Below, in pieces: positions 6,837-14,233 of a DNA stretch of 31,154 nt (the first letter of the stretch is position 1; each line of letters opens with the position of its first letter). Made by a program: the position numbers and the translations under genes. Below the pieces are notes generated by a model. The model was not told the DNA's origin. It made no database searches and was given only the letters and a program-made list of their open reading frames with translations. Origin of the DNA: Flavobacteriales bacterium CG18_big_fil_WC_8_21_14_2_50_32_9. GTDB taxonomy: Bacteria; Bacteroidota; Bacteroidia; Flavobacteriales_E; Vicingaceae. Location of the stretch: the NCBI GenBank assembly GCA_002770955.1, contig PCUH01000172.1, positions 230-31,383 on the forward strand. The letters run 5' to 3'.

Positions 6837-8237
6837 ATGAAAATCAAATTTATAGGAGCAGCACGAACAGTTACAGGAAGTAAACATTTAATTACTACTC
6901 GAAATGGTAAAACAATTTTATTAGATTGTGGGCTTTTTCAAGGAGAAGATGCTAAACGACATAATTATAATAAAGACTTAGGTTTTGAAGCCTCAGAAGT
7001 AGATTATTGCATCTTATCTCATGCTCACATCGATCATTCAGGGGCTATACCCTATCTTGTGAAAAGAGGATTTAAAGGAAAGATTTATTGCACTAAAGCA
7101 ACGCAAGATTTATGCAGTATCATGTTGATTGATAGTGCTCATATTCAAGAATCAGATTTACAATATATTAATAGGGCAAGAATTCAAAAAGACCTTGAAC
7201 CAGTAGAGCCTTTATACACCATTGCTGATGCAGAAATTGCATTAAACCAATTTGTTGGGTTAGATTATAATAAATGGTCGAAAATAAATGATGAAATTGA
7301 AGTTTGCTTTACTATAGTTGGGCATATTTTAGGTGCAGGAGCAATTAACCTGAGAATTAAAGAAGAAGGACAATTACATACCCTTTGCTATACAGGAGAT
7401 ATAGGACGGAATCAACATAAAATAATTAAACATCCAGAGCCATTTCCTCAAGCAGATTATATTATTACAGAAGCTACTTATGGGAATAGACTTCATGAAA
7501 ATACATCAATAGCCGAAAATAAATTATTAGAAATTGTTAAAGATACTTGTGTTCGCAAAAAAGGAAAATTGATTATTCCTGCATTTAGTGTGGGACGAAC
7601 TCAAGAAATTATTTATGCACTAGATCAATTTGAAACACAAGGTAAATTACCTCACATTAATGTATATGTAGATAGCCCTCTTTCTACTAATGCCACAGAA
7701 ATTATGCGTAATCATCCAGAATTGTTTAATCAGGAGGTGTTGGATTATATGAAAATTGATAATGATCCCTTTGGATTTAATAAGTTAACATACATTAGAA
7801 ATGTAGAGGAATCAAAAGCATTAAATAACTCAAATGAGCCATGTATTATTATTTCAGCTTCTGGTATGATGGAAGGAGGAAGGATTGTTCATCACATCAG
7901 AAATAATATATCGGATAAAAAAAATACCATTTTAATAGTTGGATATTGTGCACCATTTACGTTGGGAAACAGAATTATGCAGGGTGCCGAAACAATTAAA
8001 ATTTATGGAGAAGAAATTCCTGTTAAAGCAGATGTGAAAATTCTTACAGAATATTCAGCTCATGGCGATTACCAAGAAATGATAGATTTTTTAAGTTGTC
8101 AAGATCCACTTAAAGTAAAAGAAATGTATTTGGTTCATGGTAATTATGAAGTTCAACAAGAATACAGAGAAAAACTATTGGAAAAAGGGTTTAAAAACAT
8201 TCGAATACCTGACGAAGGTTCAGAGTATTTAGTTTGA
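6837..8237 (+). CDS. Metallo-beta-lactamase/beta-CASP RNase-like protein
   Basis: A 466-residue cytoplasmic hydrolase. The MBL core carries SHAHIDHSG (His62, His64, Asp66, His67), His163 in GHILGAG and Asp188 in YTGDIGRN as metal ligands. A beta-CASP insert follows (about 200-400: EATYGNR, PAFSVGRTQE, ISASGMMEGGRIVHH), then the RMMBL part with SAHGDY (His409) and LVHGN (His434). This is the architecture of CPSF73/Ysh1-type nucleases and of bacterial relatives such as TTHA0252, so an RNA-processing role is likely; no substrate can be assigned. Domain order and length are complete. It is divergent from bshB1 across 91 bases; a -7-like TACTTTTA sits at 6809-6816. A palindromic element follows 13 bases after the stop. 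Confidence 0.9.
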   Translation: MKIKFIGAARTVTGSKHLITTRNGKTILLDCGLFQGEDAKRHNYNKDLGFEASEVDYCILSHAHIDHSGAIPYLVKRGFKGKIYCTKATQDLCSIMLIDSAHIQESDLQYINRARIQKDLEPVEPLYTIADAEIALNQFVGLDYNKWSKINDEIEVCFTIVGHILGAGAINLRIKEEGQLHTLCYTGDIGRNQHKIIKHPEPFPQADYIITEATYGNRLHENTSIAENKLLEIVKDTCVRKKGKLIIPAFSVGRTQEIIYALDQFETQGKLPHINVYVDSPLSTNATEIMRNHPELFNQEVLDYMKIDNDPFGFNKLTYIRNVEESKALNNSNEPCIIISASGMMEGGRIVHHIRNNISDKKNTILIVGYCAPFTLGNRIMQGAETIKIYGEEIPVKADVKILTEYSAHGDYQEMIDFLSCQDPLKVKEMYLVHGNYEVQQEYREKLLEKGFKNIRIPDEGSEYLV

Positions 8238-8250
8238 AATATGAGTGCAG

Positions 8251-8387
8251 TCTAAAAAGTCATTTCTTTGCCACTAAAACACAAAGACTCAAGGTGTCAC
8301 AAAGTTTAAAATATTGCAATTCAGTTATTTGTGCATCTTAGTAACTTAGTAACTTTGTGGTATTTTTTATTTTTTTGACTTTTTAGA
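8251..8387. repeat. 137-bp palindromic MITE-like element
   Basis: Bounded by a perfect 12-base inverted repeat, TCTAAAAAGTCA (8251-8262) and its complement (8376-8387). Inside, a GCCACTAAAACACAAAG arm (from 8270) faces an imperfect partner ending CTTTGTGG (8353-8360), so the transcript could fold into a long imperfect hairpin. It has no coding capacity. It fills most of the 177-base space between the stop codons of two convergent genes and may also act as a bidirectional transcription stop. Confidence 0.6.
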
Positions 8388-8414
8388 TTGGACTTAAATA
8401 TAGTTTAATCAATT

Positions 8415-10049
8415 TTAATTTTCTAACACAATATTTTCTATTTGGGTGTGAATGGAATTTTTGCCTACACCTAAATCAATTGAAATTGTTTTAGATTGGT
8501 AGCCTTCTGCTTGAATAGAAACAGAATAAGCGAATCCTCCCTTTAATGTAATAAAATATTCGCCATCAGTATTAGATGTTGTTTTAGCAACTTCTTTGCC
8601 TGTGTTATCTTTAAAAATAAAATCGGCAACAATTGGCGTTTGTTCATTGCTTTTAATCTCGCCTTTCAAAATAGACAAATTAATTGCTACACCATCCGTT
8701 AAAACAGGATAGTTACTCATATTTATTTTGTAGATATCTCTTTCTCCCATACCTTCTTTCAATTCATTGGAATAATAAGCTGTTTTTCCATCTAAGCTTA
8801 AAATAAAGTGAATATCATCGTTTACGGTATTGATTGGATAACCAAGATTTTGAGGAATTGACCATGTGCTGTCCGCATCATTAAATTTCGACATAAAAAC
8901 ATCATAGCCACCCATAGATAAATGTCCTTTTGAACTAAAAAATAAGGTTTTCCCATCAGGATGAATAAAAACAGCAATTTCATCTTCGGGGGTATTAATT
9001 ATAGGTCCTAAATTTTTTGGTTCGCCCCATTGGCTTTTTGATATTTTTTCAACTACATAAATATCTCCTTTTCCTTGAGCTCCTGTTTTTTTCTCTTTTC
9101 GTTCGCTAACAAAAAAGAGCTTATTTCCATCTGCTGATAAAGAAGCCGAACTTTCGTAATAAGAAGTGTTAATAGTTTTGTCGAGTGGTTTTGGAGTGCT
9201 CCATTTACCAGAAGTTTCTCTTTTTTTGGAGACAAAAATATCGCCTATATATATACTTCCATCATTGCGGTAAATGTATATTTCATTTCCATCAGGAGAG
9301 ATGCTTAAACTTGCATCATGCCCTTCTGTATTGATGTTTCCTTCAATAGGGTAGGCTTTCCCCCAATTGTTTAATGTGGAATCCCAAGTAGAAAGGTAAA
9401 TGTCTTCAAAATATTTATAATCACCAGCTTTGTCAATTCCACCACCTTTAGTATCGGATCTTCTAGATGTAAATATCATTGTTTTTCCATCGGCAGTAAT
9501 GGAAGGAGCATAATCAGCACCTCTTGAATTAATATTTTCTGAAAGAATCTCAATTTCAACATTAACAGGATGTTCTTTCATTTTTTTAGCATAATTTACC
9601 TGATTGAGTGCTTTAGAAACATTGTAGGTGTTTAAAACACTTTTTTTTGCTGTTGCTTTAAATTTTTCTAACGATTCAATAGCTAAGTCTAATTGGAGGT
9701 TTTTATGATAAGCAATTCCTAAATTATAATGCAATTCGGGAACAATGGGCTTGTCTTTTAGCTTACGTGCATTTTGAAAATATTCAACAGCTAATTCAGG
9801 TGAGTTTAAAGCTAAGTAACATTCTCCAATTCTGTAATTTATCATTGCATCGTTGGTGAAATCAGTAAGTAATTCTCTATAAATATTAAGTGCCGCTCTG
9901 TAGTTTTTATCTCCTAATAAAAGGTGATGAGCTTCTGCCATTTTTAATTTATAGGTAATTTTTCCTTTTTGTTTTGTTTCGGATTGTGCAAAAGATATTG
10001 ATGTGCTTACGAAAAGCATAATTAAAAAAACGAGTATATTTTTCTTCAT
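8415..10049 (-). CDS. Exported TPR - PD40 beta-propeller - CRD protein, no OmpA domain
   Basis: A 544-residue protein with a signal peptide (about 1-21, ending SFAQ). Residues 35-155 contain TPR-like helices (NYRAALNIYRELL, NYRIGECYLALNSPELAVEYF, YNLGIAYHKNLQLDLAIESLEKF). At least five PD40/WD40-like blades follow: APSITADGKTMIFTS (181), ASLSISPDGNEIYIY (246), SASLSADGNKLFFVS (301), AVFIHPDGKTLFFSS (359) and HFILSLDGKTAYYS (413). A carboxypeptidase-regulatory-like domain (about 457-525, GEYFITLKGGFAYSVSIQAEGY) ends the protein. This is the order found in the T9SS component PorE and in the 711-residue protein at 21542-23677, but without the peptidoglycan-binding OmpA domain. Periplasmic or outer-membrane location and scaffold role are inferred. 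It has its own -7 box (10078-10085). Confidence 0.85.
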   Translation of the reverse strand: MKKNILVFLIMLFVSTSISFAQSETKQKGKITYKLKMAEAHHLLLGDKNYRAALNIYRELLTDFTNDAMINYRIGECYLALNSPELAVEYFQNARKLKDKPIVPELHYNLGIAYHKNLQLDLAIESLEKFKATAKKSVLNTYNVSKALNQVNYAKKMKEHPVNVEIEILSENINSRGADYAPSITADGKTMIFTSRRSDTKGGGIDKAGDYKYFEDIYLSTWDSTLNNWGKAYPIEGNINTEGHDASLSISPDGNEIYIYRNDGSIYIGDIFVSKKRETSGKWSTPKPLDKTINTSYYESSASLSADGNKLFFVSERKEKKTGAQGKGDIYVVEKISKSQWGEPKNLGPIINTPEDEIAVFIHPDGKTLFFSSKGHLSMGGYDVFMSKFNDADSTWSIPQNLGYPINTVNDDIHFILSLDGKTAYYSNELKEGMGERDIYKINMSNYPVLTDGVAINLSILKGEIKSNEQTPIVADFIFKDNTGKEVAKTTSNTDGEYFITLKGGFAYSVSIQAEGYQSKTISIDLGVGKNSIHTQIENIVLEN

Positions 10050-10077
10050 CTTGAGTAAAAGGTTAAAATAGAGTAAA

Positions 10078-10085
10078 CAAATGTA
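10078..10085 (-). promoter_or_regulatory. Bacteroidota -7 box for the TPR-PD40 gene
   Basis: TACATTTG on the minus strand matches TAnnTTTG and ends 28 bases before the ATG at 10049, in the short spacer after mqnA. No well-spaced -33 TTG is seen (nearest at 23 bases). Confidence 0.45.
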
Positions 10086-10111
10086 AGGAAATGCTTATTA
10101 AAAAAAAACAA

Positions 10112-10849
10112 TTACACTAAATCTAAAAATTTTTTTATTGCTTTTCGTTTGTTGTCTGTTAGTAAATAGCTAATGTTGTTTGTTAAATAATTTAAGAGTT
10201 CCAGTTTTTTTTCATTTTCAATTGCATAAAAATCTAATACTGAAGAGATGTTATTAACACCAACACCAATGGCTTCATTAAATTCTTTGATGAAATTGGG
10301 AGTTATTTTTTTATTGGAAACCCAACAAGCAAAAACAAAAGGAAGTCCTGAAAATTTTTGCCATTCCTCAGCTAAATCATACACATAGCTATAGTTTTTT
10401 GAAAGATTAAATGTTCTGTCGCCAATTATTACTCCTGCGGTTGAATTTTTTATCGTATTTTCAAAGCCTTCTTCTGCTTCTTCCCATTGAGGTTGTATGT
10501 TCCAAAAATGTTTTGCCAATACTTTGGTTAAATTAATTGATGTTTTTGATTGATAATCTAATAAAACAGTTTTAATTTCATGGAGGGGAACATCACTTAA
10601 TAATAATACTGATTTCACTTTTCCTTCAGCTCCTATACAATAATCGGAAATGATGTAATGCTCTTTCAATTGAGGAATAATAGCAACAGGAACTAATCCT
10701 ATATCTACTTGGTTGTTAATTAGTTTTTTAGCACAATCTGAAGGGTAATCTAACGATAAATCAATAGTGTCTATAATAGAACTTTTTTTTAATCCATACA
10801 AAAAAGGGTAGGTGTTGGCATAAGAAACAGCCGAAATTTTATACTTCAT
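10112..10849 (-). CDS. mqnA: Chorismate dehydratase MqnA (futalosine menaquinone pathway)
   Basis: A 245-residue protein of the MqnA/MqnD periplasmic-binding-like fold. Family motifs are seen in order: SYANTYPFLYGL (residues 9-20), DIGLVPVAIIPQL (49-61), VLLDYQSKTSINL and VIIGDRTFNL, with FVFACWV further on. MqnA converts chorismate to 3-enolpyruvylbenzoate, the first committed step of menaquinone synthesis through futalosine, in the cytoplasm. Its presence implies that this organism does not rely on the classical MenF-MenD route. The start codon overlaps the end of the EI24-like gene by 11 bases, so it is translationally linked to the recF-dciA-EI24 cluster upstream. Length is normal. The remaining mqn genes are not in the window. 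Confidence 0.93.
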   Translation of the reverse strand: MKYKISAVSYANTYPFLYGLKKSSIIDTIDLSLDYPSDCAKKLINNQVDIGLVPVAIIPQLKEHYIISDYCIGAEGKVKSVLLLSDVPLHEIKTVLLDYQSKTSINLTKVLAKHFWNIQPQWEEAEEGFENTIKNSTAGVIIGDRTFNLSKNYSYVYDLAEEWQKFSGLPFVFACWVSNKKITPNFIKEFNEAIGVGVNNISSVLDFYAIENEKKLELLNYLTNNISYLLTDNKRKAIKKFLDLV

Positions 10850-11573
10850 TTATTGGTTGATTGATGATTTTTTGAGCAGAAATAGTGGCTGCAACAACTG
10901 AAACAATAGAAACAAAACCAGCTAAGGTAACTCCAACTATTGGAATAAGCATTATTAAGGCAAACACACTACCGTTGGCAATGGCTAATCCTTTGTTTTT
11001 TCGCATAAACTGAATACTTTGAGCTACGGAAAAGCGTTGTCGTTCTAATGAATAATCTATAAAAGAAAAGCCATAAAAATAGGCTGAAATAAAGAATAGA
11101 ATTAGGGCTGCAAATTGACCTACAAGTGGTATAAAACCCAAAATAAAAAATAAGATTAAATAAAAGGTTTCGATGAAAACATTTCGTAGTGCAATAAGAA
11201 CGCCTCTAACAATATCTCGCATCATTTGGTCGGGATTGAAAGGATAGGTTTTTCCTAATAAAATTTCTTCTGTTTTTTCTGATAAAATAGCAAAGATAGG
11301 AGAGAGGCAAATGATTACAACATACCCACCAAAGGTAGCAAATACAAAAAAGAAAGTAATTTTGAAAAATAACCACAAAAAGCCACTAAGTACTTTTTGG
11401 ATATAATAACCAGCATCTCTTAGCATTTCTAACCCAAAAAGTGGCGTGGAATCTTCTTGAAAACTAACTTGAAGCCAATTTTCAAGAGCAACAGTAAGCA
11501 TTCCTATGCCATAAAAACCTCCCACAAAAAAGAGTACGTTTAGCAAAACAGGAAAAATAAAAAACCACCACAA
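10839..11573 (-). CDS. EI24/CysZ-like membrane protein, true N-terminus lies upstream
   Basis: A membrane protein with about five to six hydrophobic segments and an EI24-type layout, including the amphipathic stretch ILSEKTEEILLGKTYPFNPDQMMRDIVRGVLIALRN in the middle of the protein. The coordinates start at TTG (11573), the only standard start codon available and thus the minimum extent. The same frame continues upstream to a TAA at 11682-11684 and reads KLLKDISIGLSGYSKALQF then IISNGLWWFF, which looks like the normal EI24 N-terminus. That extension holds no ATG, GTG or TTG; an ATC at 11646-11648 lies 23 bases after a -7-like box. Translation may begin at a near-cognate codon, or the ATG was lost by mutation or sequence error. 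EI24/CysZ proteins include a sulfate importer, but function here is unknown. It overlaps mqnA by 11 bases. Confidence 0.75.
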   Translation of the reverse strand: MWWFFIFPVLLNVLFFVGGFYGIGMLTVALENWLQVSFQEDSTPLFGLEMLRDAGYYIQKVLSGFLWLFFKITFFFVFATFGGYVVIICLSPIFAILSEKTEEILLGKTYPFNPDQMMRDIVRGVLIALRNVFIETFYLILFFILGFIPLVGQFAALILFFISAYFYGFSFIDYSLERQRFSVAQSIQFMRKNKGLAIANGSVFALIMLIPIVGVTLAGFVSIVSVVAATISAQKIINQPINEV

Positions 11574-11671
11574 TCCATTAGAAATAATAAATTGAAGTGC
11601 TTTTGAATAGCCTGAAAGTCCAATTGATATGTCTTTTAGTAGTTTGATAAGTTTATAAAGTTGAAAATTTG

Positions 11672-11679
11672 TAAAGTTA
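11672..11679 (-). promoter_or_regulatory. Possible -7 box upstream of the EI24-like gene
   Basis: TAACTTTA on the minus strand matches TAnnTTTG except for the last base. It would place a start codon near 11640-11650, which is where the extended EI24 reading frame should begin. It may be chance in AT-rich sequence. Confidence 0.25.
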
Positions 11680-11730
11680 CTTTAGGAGTTTAGATTACTA
11701 ACCCCTAATTACTAAAACCTAGCACCTTAT

Positions 11731-12015
11731 TTAATGTATAACAATTTCAAGTAAAATTCTTTTCCTCATGCGTTGATTAAGTTTATGCATAATGGCTTCT
11801 TTGCTATAGCTTAATTCTTGCTTCAATGCAGCAGAATCTAGTTTAACAAAGAGTTTTTTATCTTTAAAATAGACTTTTTGGGTGTGTTTCATATACATCA
11901 CACCAACAGCTTCTTCATACAATTTTATCAATTCAATTTCATCTAACTGATCTTGATAACCATAAGCACGCAACAGTTTATCTATTAATTCTTTTATTGG
12001 TTTTTCATTGCTCAT
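11731..12015 (-). CDS. DUF721/DciA-like protein
   Basis: A 94-residue cytoplasmic protein matching the DUF721 pattern: IKELIDKLLRAYGYQDQLDEIELIKLYEEAVG, then HTQKVYFKDKKLFVKLDSAALKQELSYSKEAIMHKLN. The family includes DciA, which loads or recruits the replicative helicase in most bacteria lacking DnaC/DnaI; the short Bacteroidota form corresponds to the DUF721 core. The ATG lies inside the end of recF (11-base overlap), the usual place for this gene in Bacteroidota, so it is surely cotranscribed with recF. Its role in helicase loading is inferred from family membership. Confidence 0.85.
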   Translation of the reverse strand: MSNEKPIKELIDKLLRAYGYQDQLDEIELIKLYEEAVGVMYMKHTQKVYFKDKKLFVKLDSAALKQELSYSKEAIMHKLNQRMRKRILLEIVIH

Positions 12016-13111
12016 TTTCTATCACCCCATCTTTTATTTTAAACGCTTTAAAATTAATATTTTCTTTTTTTAATAACGAAGGAATTCGAACAAAAGAAGT
12101 GTCGGTAATAAAAATTTGTCCAAACGTGTTGCTTCCAACAATGGTTAATAACTGAGTCATGCGTTTGTTGTCGAGTTTGTCGTAAATATCATCCAACAAA
12201 AGTGTTACTTCGCTTTTTTTAATGGATTGTATTAATGCTGCTTGGGCTAATTTCAAGGCTAATAAATAAGTTTTTTGTTGTCCTTGCGAGCCAAATTTTT
12301 TAATGGGATGATTGCCAATATTAAAAATTAAATCATCTTTATGAATTCCAATATTAGAATAATGATTTGCTCGGTCTTTTGCCAAATTTTCAATTAATAA
12401 GGTTTTGAAATTTTCATTGGTAAGTTGCGATTGATAATCTAAAGAAACTACTTCTTTTTTTTGACTTAACAGGTCGTAATACTCTTGAAAAAAAGGAGAG
12501 AAATCAAAAATAAATTTTTTGCGTGTTTCATGGATAAATTCACCATAGAGAGCGAGTTGATTGTCCCAGATTTCTAACGAATCTGCATCAAAATTTCGGT
12601 TCAACCAAAACGATTTTAATAATAAATTTCGTTGGTTTAATGCTTTGTTGTAATTGATAAGGTGGTTTAAATATTGGCTGTCATATTGAGAAATTATCCC
12701 ATCAATAAATTTTCTTCGCACTTCACTTCCTTCTGTAATTAAGGAAGTATCGGCAGGAGAAATAATTACCAAAGGAATTTTGCCAATGTGTTCGGACAAA
12801 CGGTCGTATTCTTTTTTATTGTGCTTGAACACTTTTTTTTGACCTCTTTTCATTCCACAATACACCACTTCTTTTTTATTGTTTTTATTGAAATAACCTT
12901 CAACTACAAAAAATGGAAATTCGTGCTTTATGTTTTGACTATCAATAGGGTTAAAATAGCTTTTGCAGAAGGATAAATAATAAATTGCATCTAACAAATT
13001 GGTTTTTCCGCCACCATTATCTCCCAAAAAACAATTGATTGTATCAGAAAAAGTAAGATTGGCTTCTTCGTAATTTTTAAAATTAATTATTGATAATTGG
13101 GTCAATAGCAT
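12005..13111 (-). CDS. recF: DNA replication and repair protein RecF
   Basis: A 368-residue SMC-like ATPase of standard RecF length. Walker A is GDNGGGKTN (residues 30-38), followed by LLDAIYYLSFCKSY. ISPADTSLITEGSEVRRKFID is the typical RecF segment near residue 120. The signature region GSQGQQKTYLLALKLAQ and Walker B LLLDDIYDKLD lie near the C-terminus. RecF, with RecO and RecR, loads RecA at single-strand gaps and stalled forks. It heads a minus-strand cluster: the DUF721/dciA-like start overlaps its 3' end by 11 bases, and EI24-like and mqnA follow. A TAAATTTG box lies only a few bases upstream of the ATG (about 13117-13124); if used, the message would be nearly leaderless. Confidence 0.95.
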   Translation of the reverse strand: MLLTQLSIINFKNYEEANLTFSDTINCFLGDNGGGKTNLLDAIYYLSFCKSYFNPIDSQNIKHEFPFFVVEGYFNKNNKKEVVYCGMKRGQKKVFKHNKKEYDRLSEHIGKIPLVIISPADTSLITEGSEVRRKFIDGIISQYDSQYLNHLINYNKALNQRNLLLKSFWLNRNFDADSLEIWDNQLALYGEFIHETRKKFIFDFSPFFQEYYDLLSQKKEVVSLDYQSQLTNENFKTLLIENLAKDRANHYSNIGIHKDDLIFNIGNHPIKKFGSQGQQKTYLLALKLAQAALIQSIKKSEVTLLLDDIYDKLDNKRMTQLLTIVGSNTFGQIFITDTSFVRIPSLLKKENINFKAFKIKDGVIENEQ

Positions 13112-13211
13112 GGCACAAATTTAAACAATGGCTTTTAGGTAGCATCAAATTTTAGGTGGCAATTTAAATATAACTTAAAAAAAATCTAACTAAATTTACC
13201 ATTTAAAATAA

Positions 13212-14159
13212 ATGAAAAAAATAGTTTTTACCTTCCTATTGTTTTTTTTAATTCTGCTTCATCCAGCATTTAATCAGTCTTTTCATATCAATAATATATT
13301 TAATCCTGGACTTACAATTGGTACTGATTACCCACTTTCAGCCTCACTAAATGACACATCTGATTTTCAATTAATAAGATATAAAATTCAACTTGTTAAA
13401 CCTGTGCGAACACGATATGGAGTAGCATTGCAAGATTTTGATGTTAAAAATCCTGATGCGAAGGCAAGTCAGATGTTTGTTGCAACTAAATTTAGTGTTG
13501 CTCATCCTTCCATAACCAATAGTCATTATGATAATGTTTACAAAGGAGAATTAGAATTTACAGCAATTACAGCAAGCAATAAAAATGGTATTTGGGTGTA
13601 TTCTGCTAATCTTTTTGCTGAAGAAAGTAGCACTTCTTTTCATAAAAGTTTTATGCCTAACATTAAGGTTTACACTGCTTTTGTAAATATTCAGCATTTA
13701 AAATTTGTTTATTTTTATGGTGCTACTATTCTTGTTAACCAAGGCAGATTTTATCCATTACCTTTGTTTGGTTTTAGGGCTATTTTATCTCAAAGATTAA
13801 AGTTAGAGTTTCTAATCCCTGTTCACATCAAACTAAATTATGAACTTACTCAAAAATTAAGTCTTGATTTAGCAGGTTATTTTAGCGGAATTAACGCCAT
13901 AAAAAGAGAAGGATCGGCATTGCAAAAAAACGACAATACATTGAATTTAAGAGAGCTTAAAATATATTTAGCATTAAACGCTAAATTGGCAGAGCATTAT
14001 AAACTAAAAGTTGAATTTGGTTATGCTTCTATGCGAAAAATTCATAGATTATCAACTGATTTTAAGCAAGATTTAACAGCTGCACCTTATATTAGTTTTT
14101 CGTTGAATTATAATTTTGGAAATTCTGTATTTGGAAATTTCATTGATAGAGCAGAGTAG
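13212..14159 (+). CDS. Exported, probable outer-membrane beta-barrel protein (DUF6268-like)
   Basis: A 315-residue protein with a clear signal peptide (MKKIVFTFLLFFLILLHPAF, cleavage probably near residue 21). The mature part consists of alternating hydrophobic and polar beta-strand-like stretches (GIWVYSANLFAEE, KFVYFYGATILVN, KLEFLIPVHIKLNYEL, KLKVEFGYASMRK) and ends with PYISFSLNYNFGNSVFGNFID, compatible with a small outer-membrane barrel. The phrase LKLEFLIPVHIKLNYELTQKLSLDL recalls DUF6268-type proteins, but I am not certain of that assignment. It is a lone plus-strand gene between recF and the GLPGLI/receptor pair, divergent from recF across about 100 bases. A palindromic repeat begins right after its stop. 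No function can be assigned. Confidence 0.65.
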   Translation: MKKIVFTFLLFFLILLHPAFNQSFHINNIFNPGLTIGTDYPLSASLNDTSDFQLIRYKIQLVKPVRTRYGVALQDFDVKNPDAKASQMFVATKFSVAHPSITNSHYDNVYKGELEFTAITASNKNGIWVYSANLFAEESSTSFHKSFMPNIKVYTAFVNIQHLKFVYFYGATILVNQGRFYPLPLFGFRAILSQRLKLEFLIPVHIKLNYELTQKLSLDLAGYFSGINAIKREGSALQKNDNTLNLRELKIYLALNAKLAEHYKLKVEFGYASMRKIHRLSTDFKQDLTAAPYISFSLNYNFGNSVFGNFIDRAE

Positions 14160-14161
14160 GT

Positions 14162-14231
14162 TGTTTGTTCCTTGTATTTCTCGATACGCCAATATTCCGC
14201 TATCGCTCCATATTACCTACTCGAACAGACA
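14162..14231. repeat. Short palindromic intergenic repeat (about 70 bp)
   Basis: The spacer between two convergent genes is almost entirely one element with ends TGTTTGTTC (14162-14170) and GAACAGACA (14223-14231), complementary at 8 of 9 positions. Inside are CTCGATACGCC and ATTCCGCTATCGCTCC, a run I recognise as common in intergenic repeats of Bacteroidota genomes. GC content is higher than in the flanks. Confidence 0.5.
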
Positions 14232-14233
14232 TT

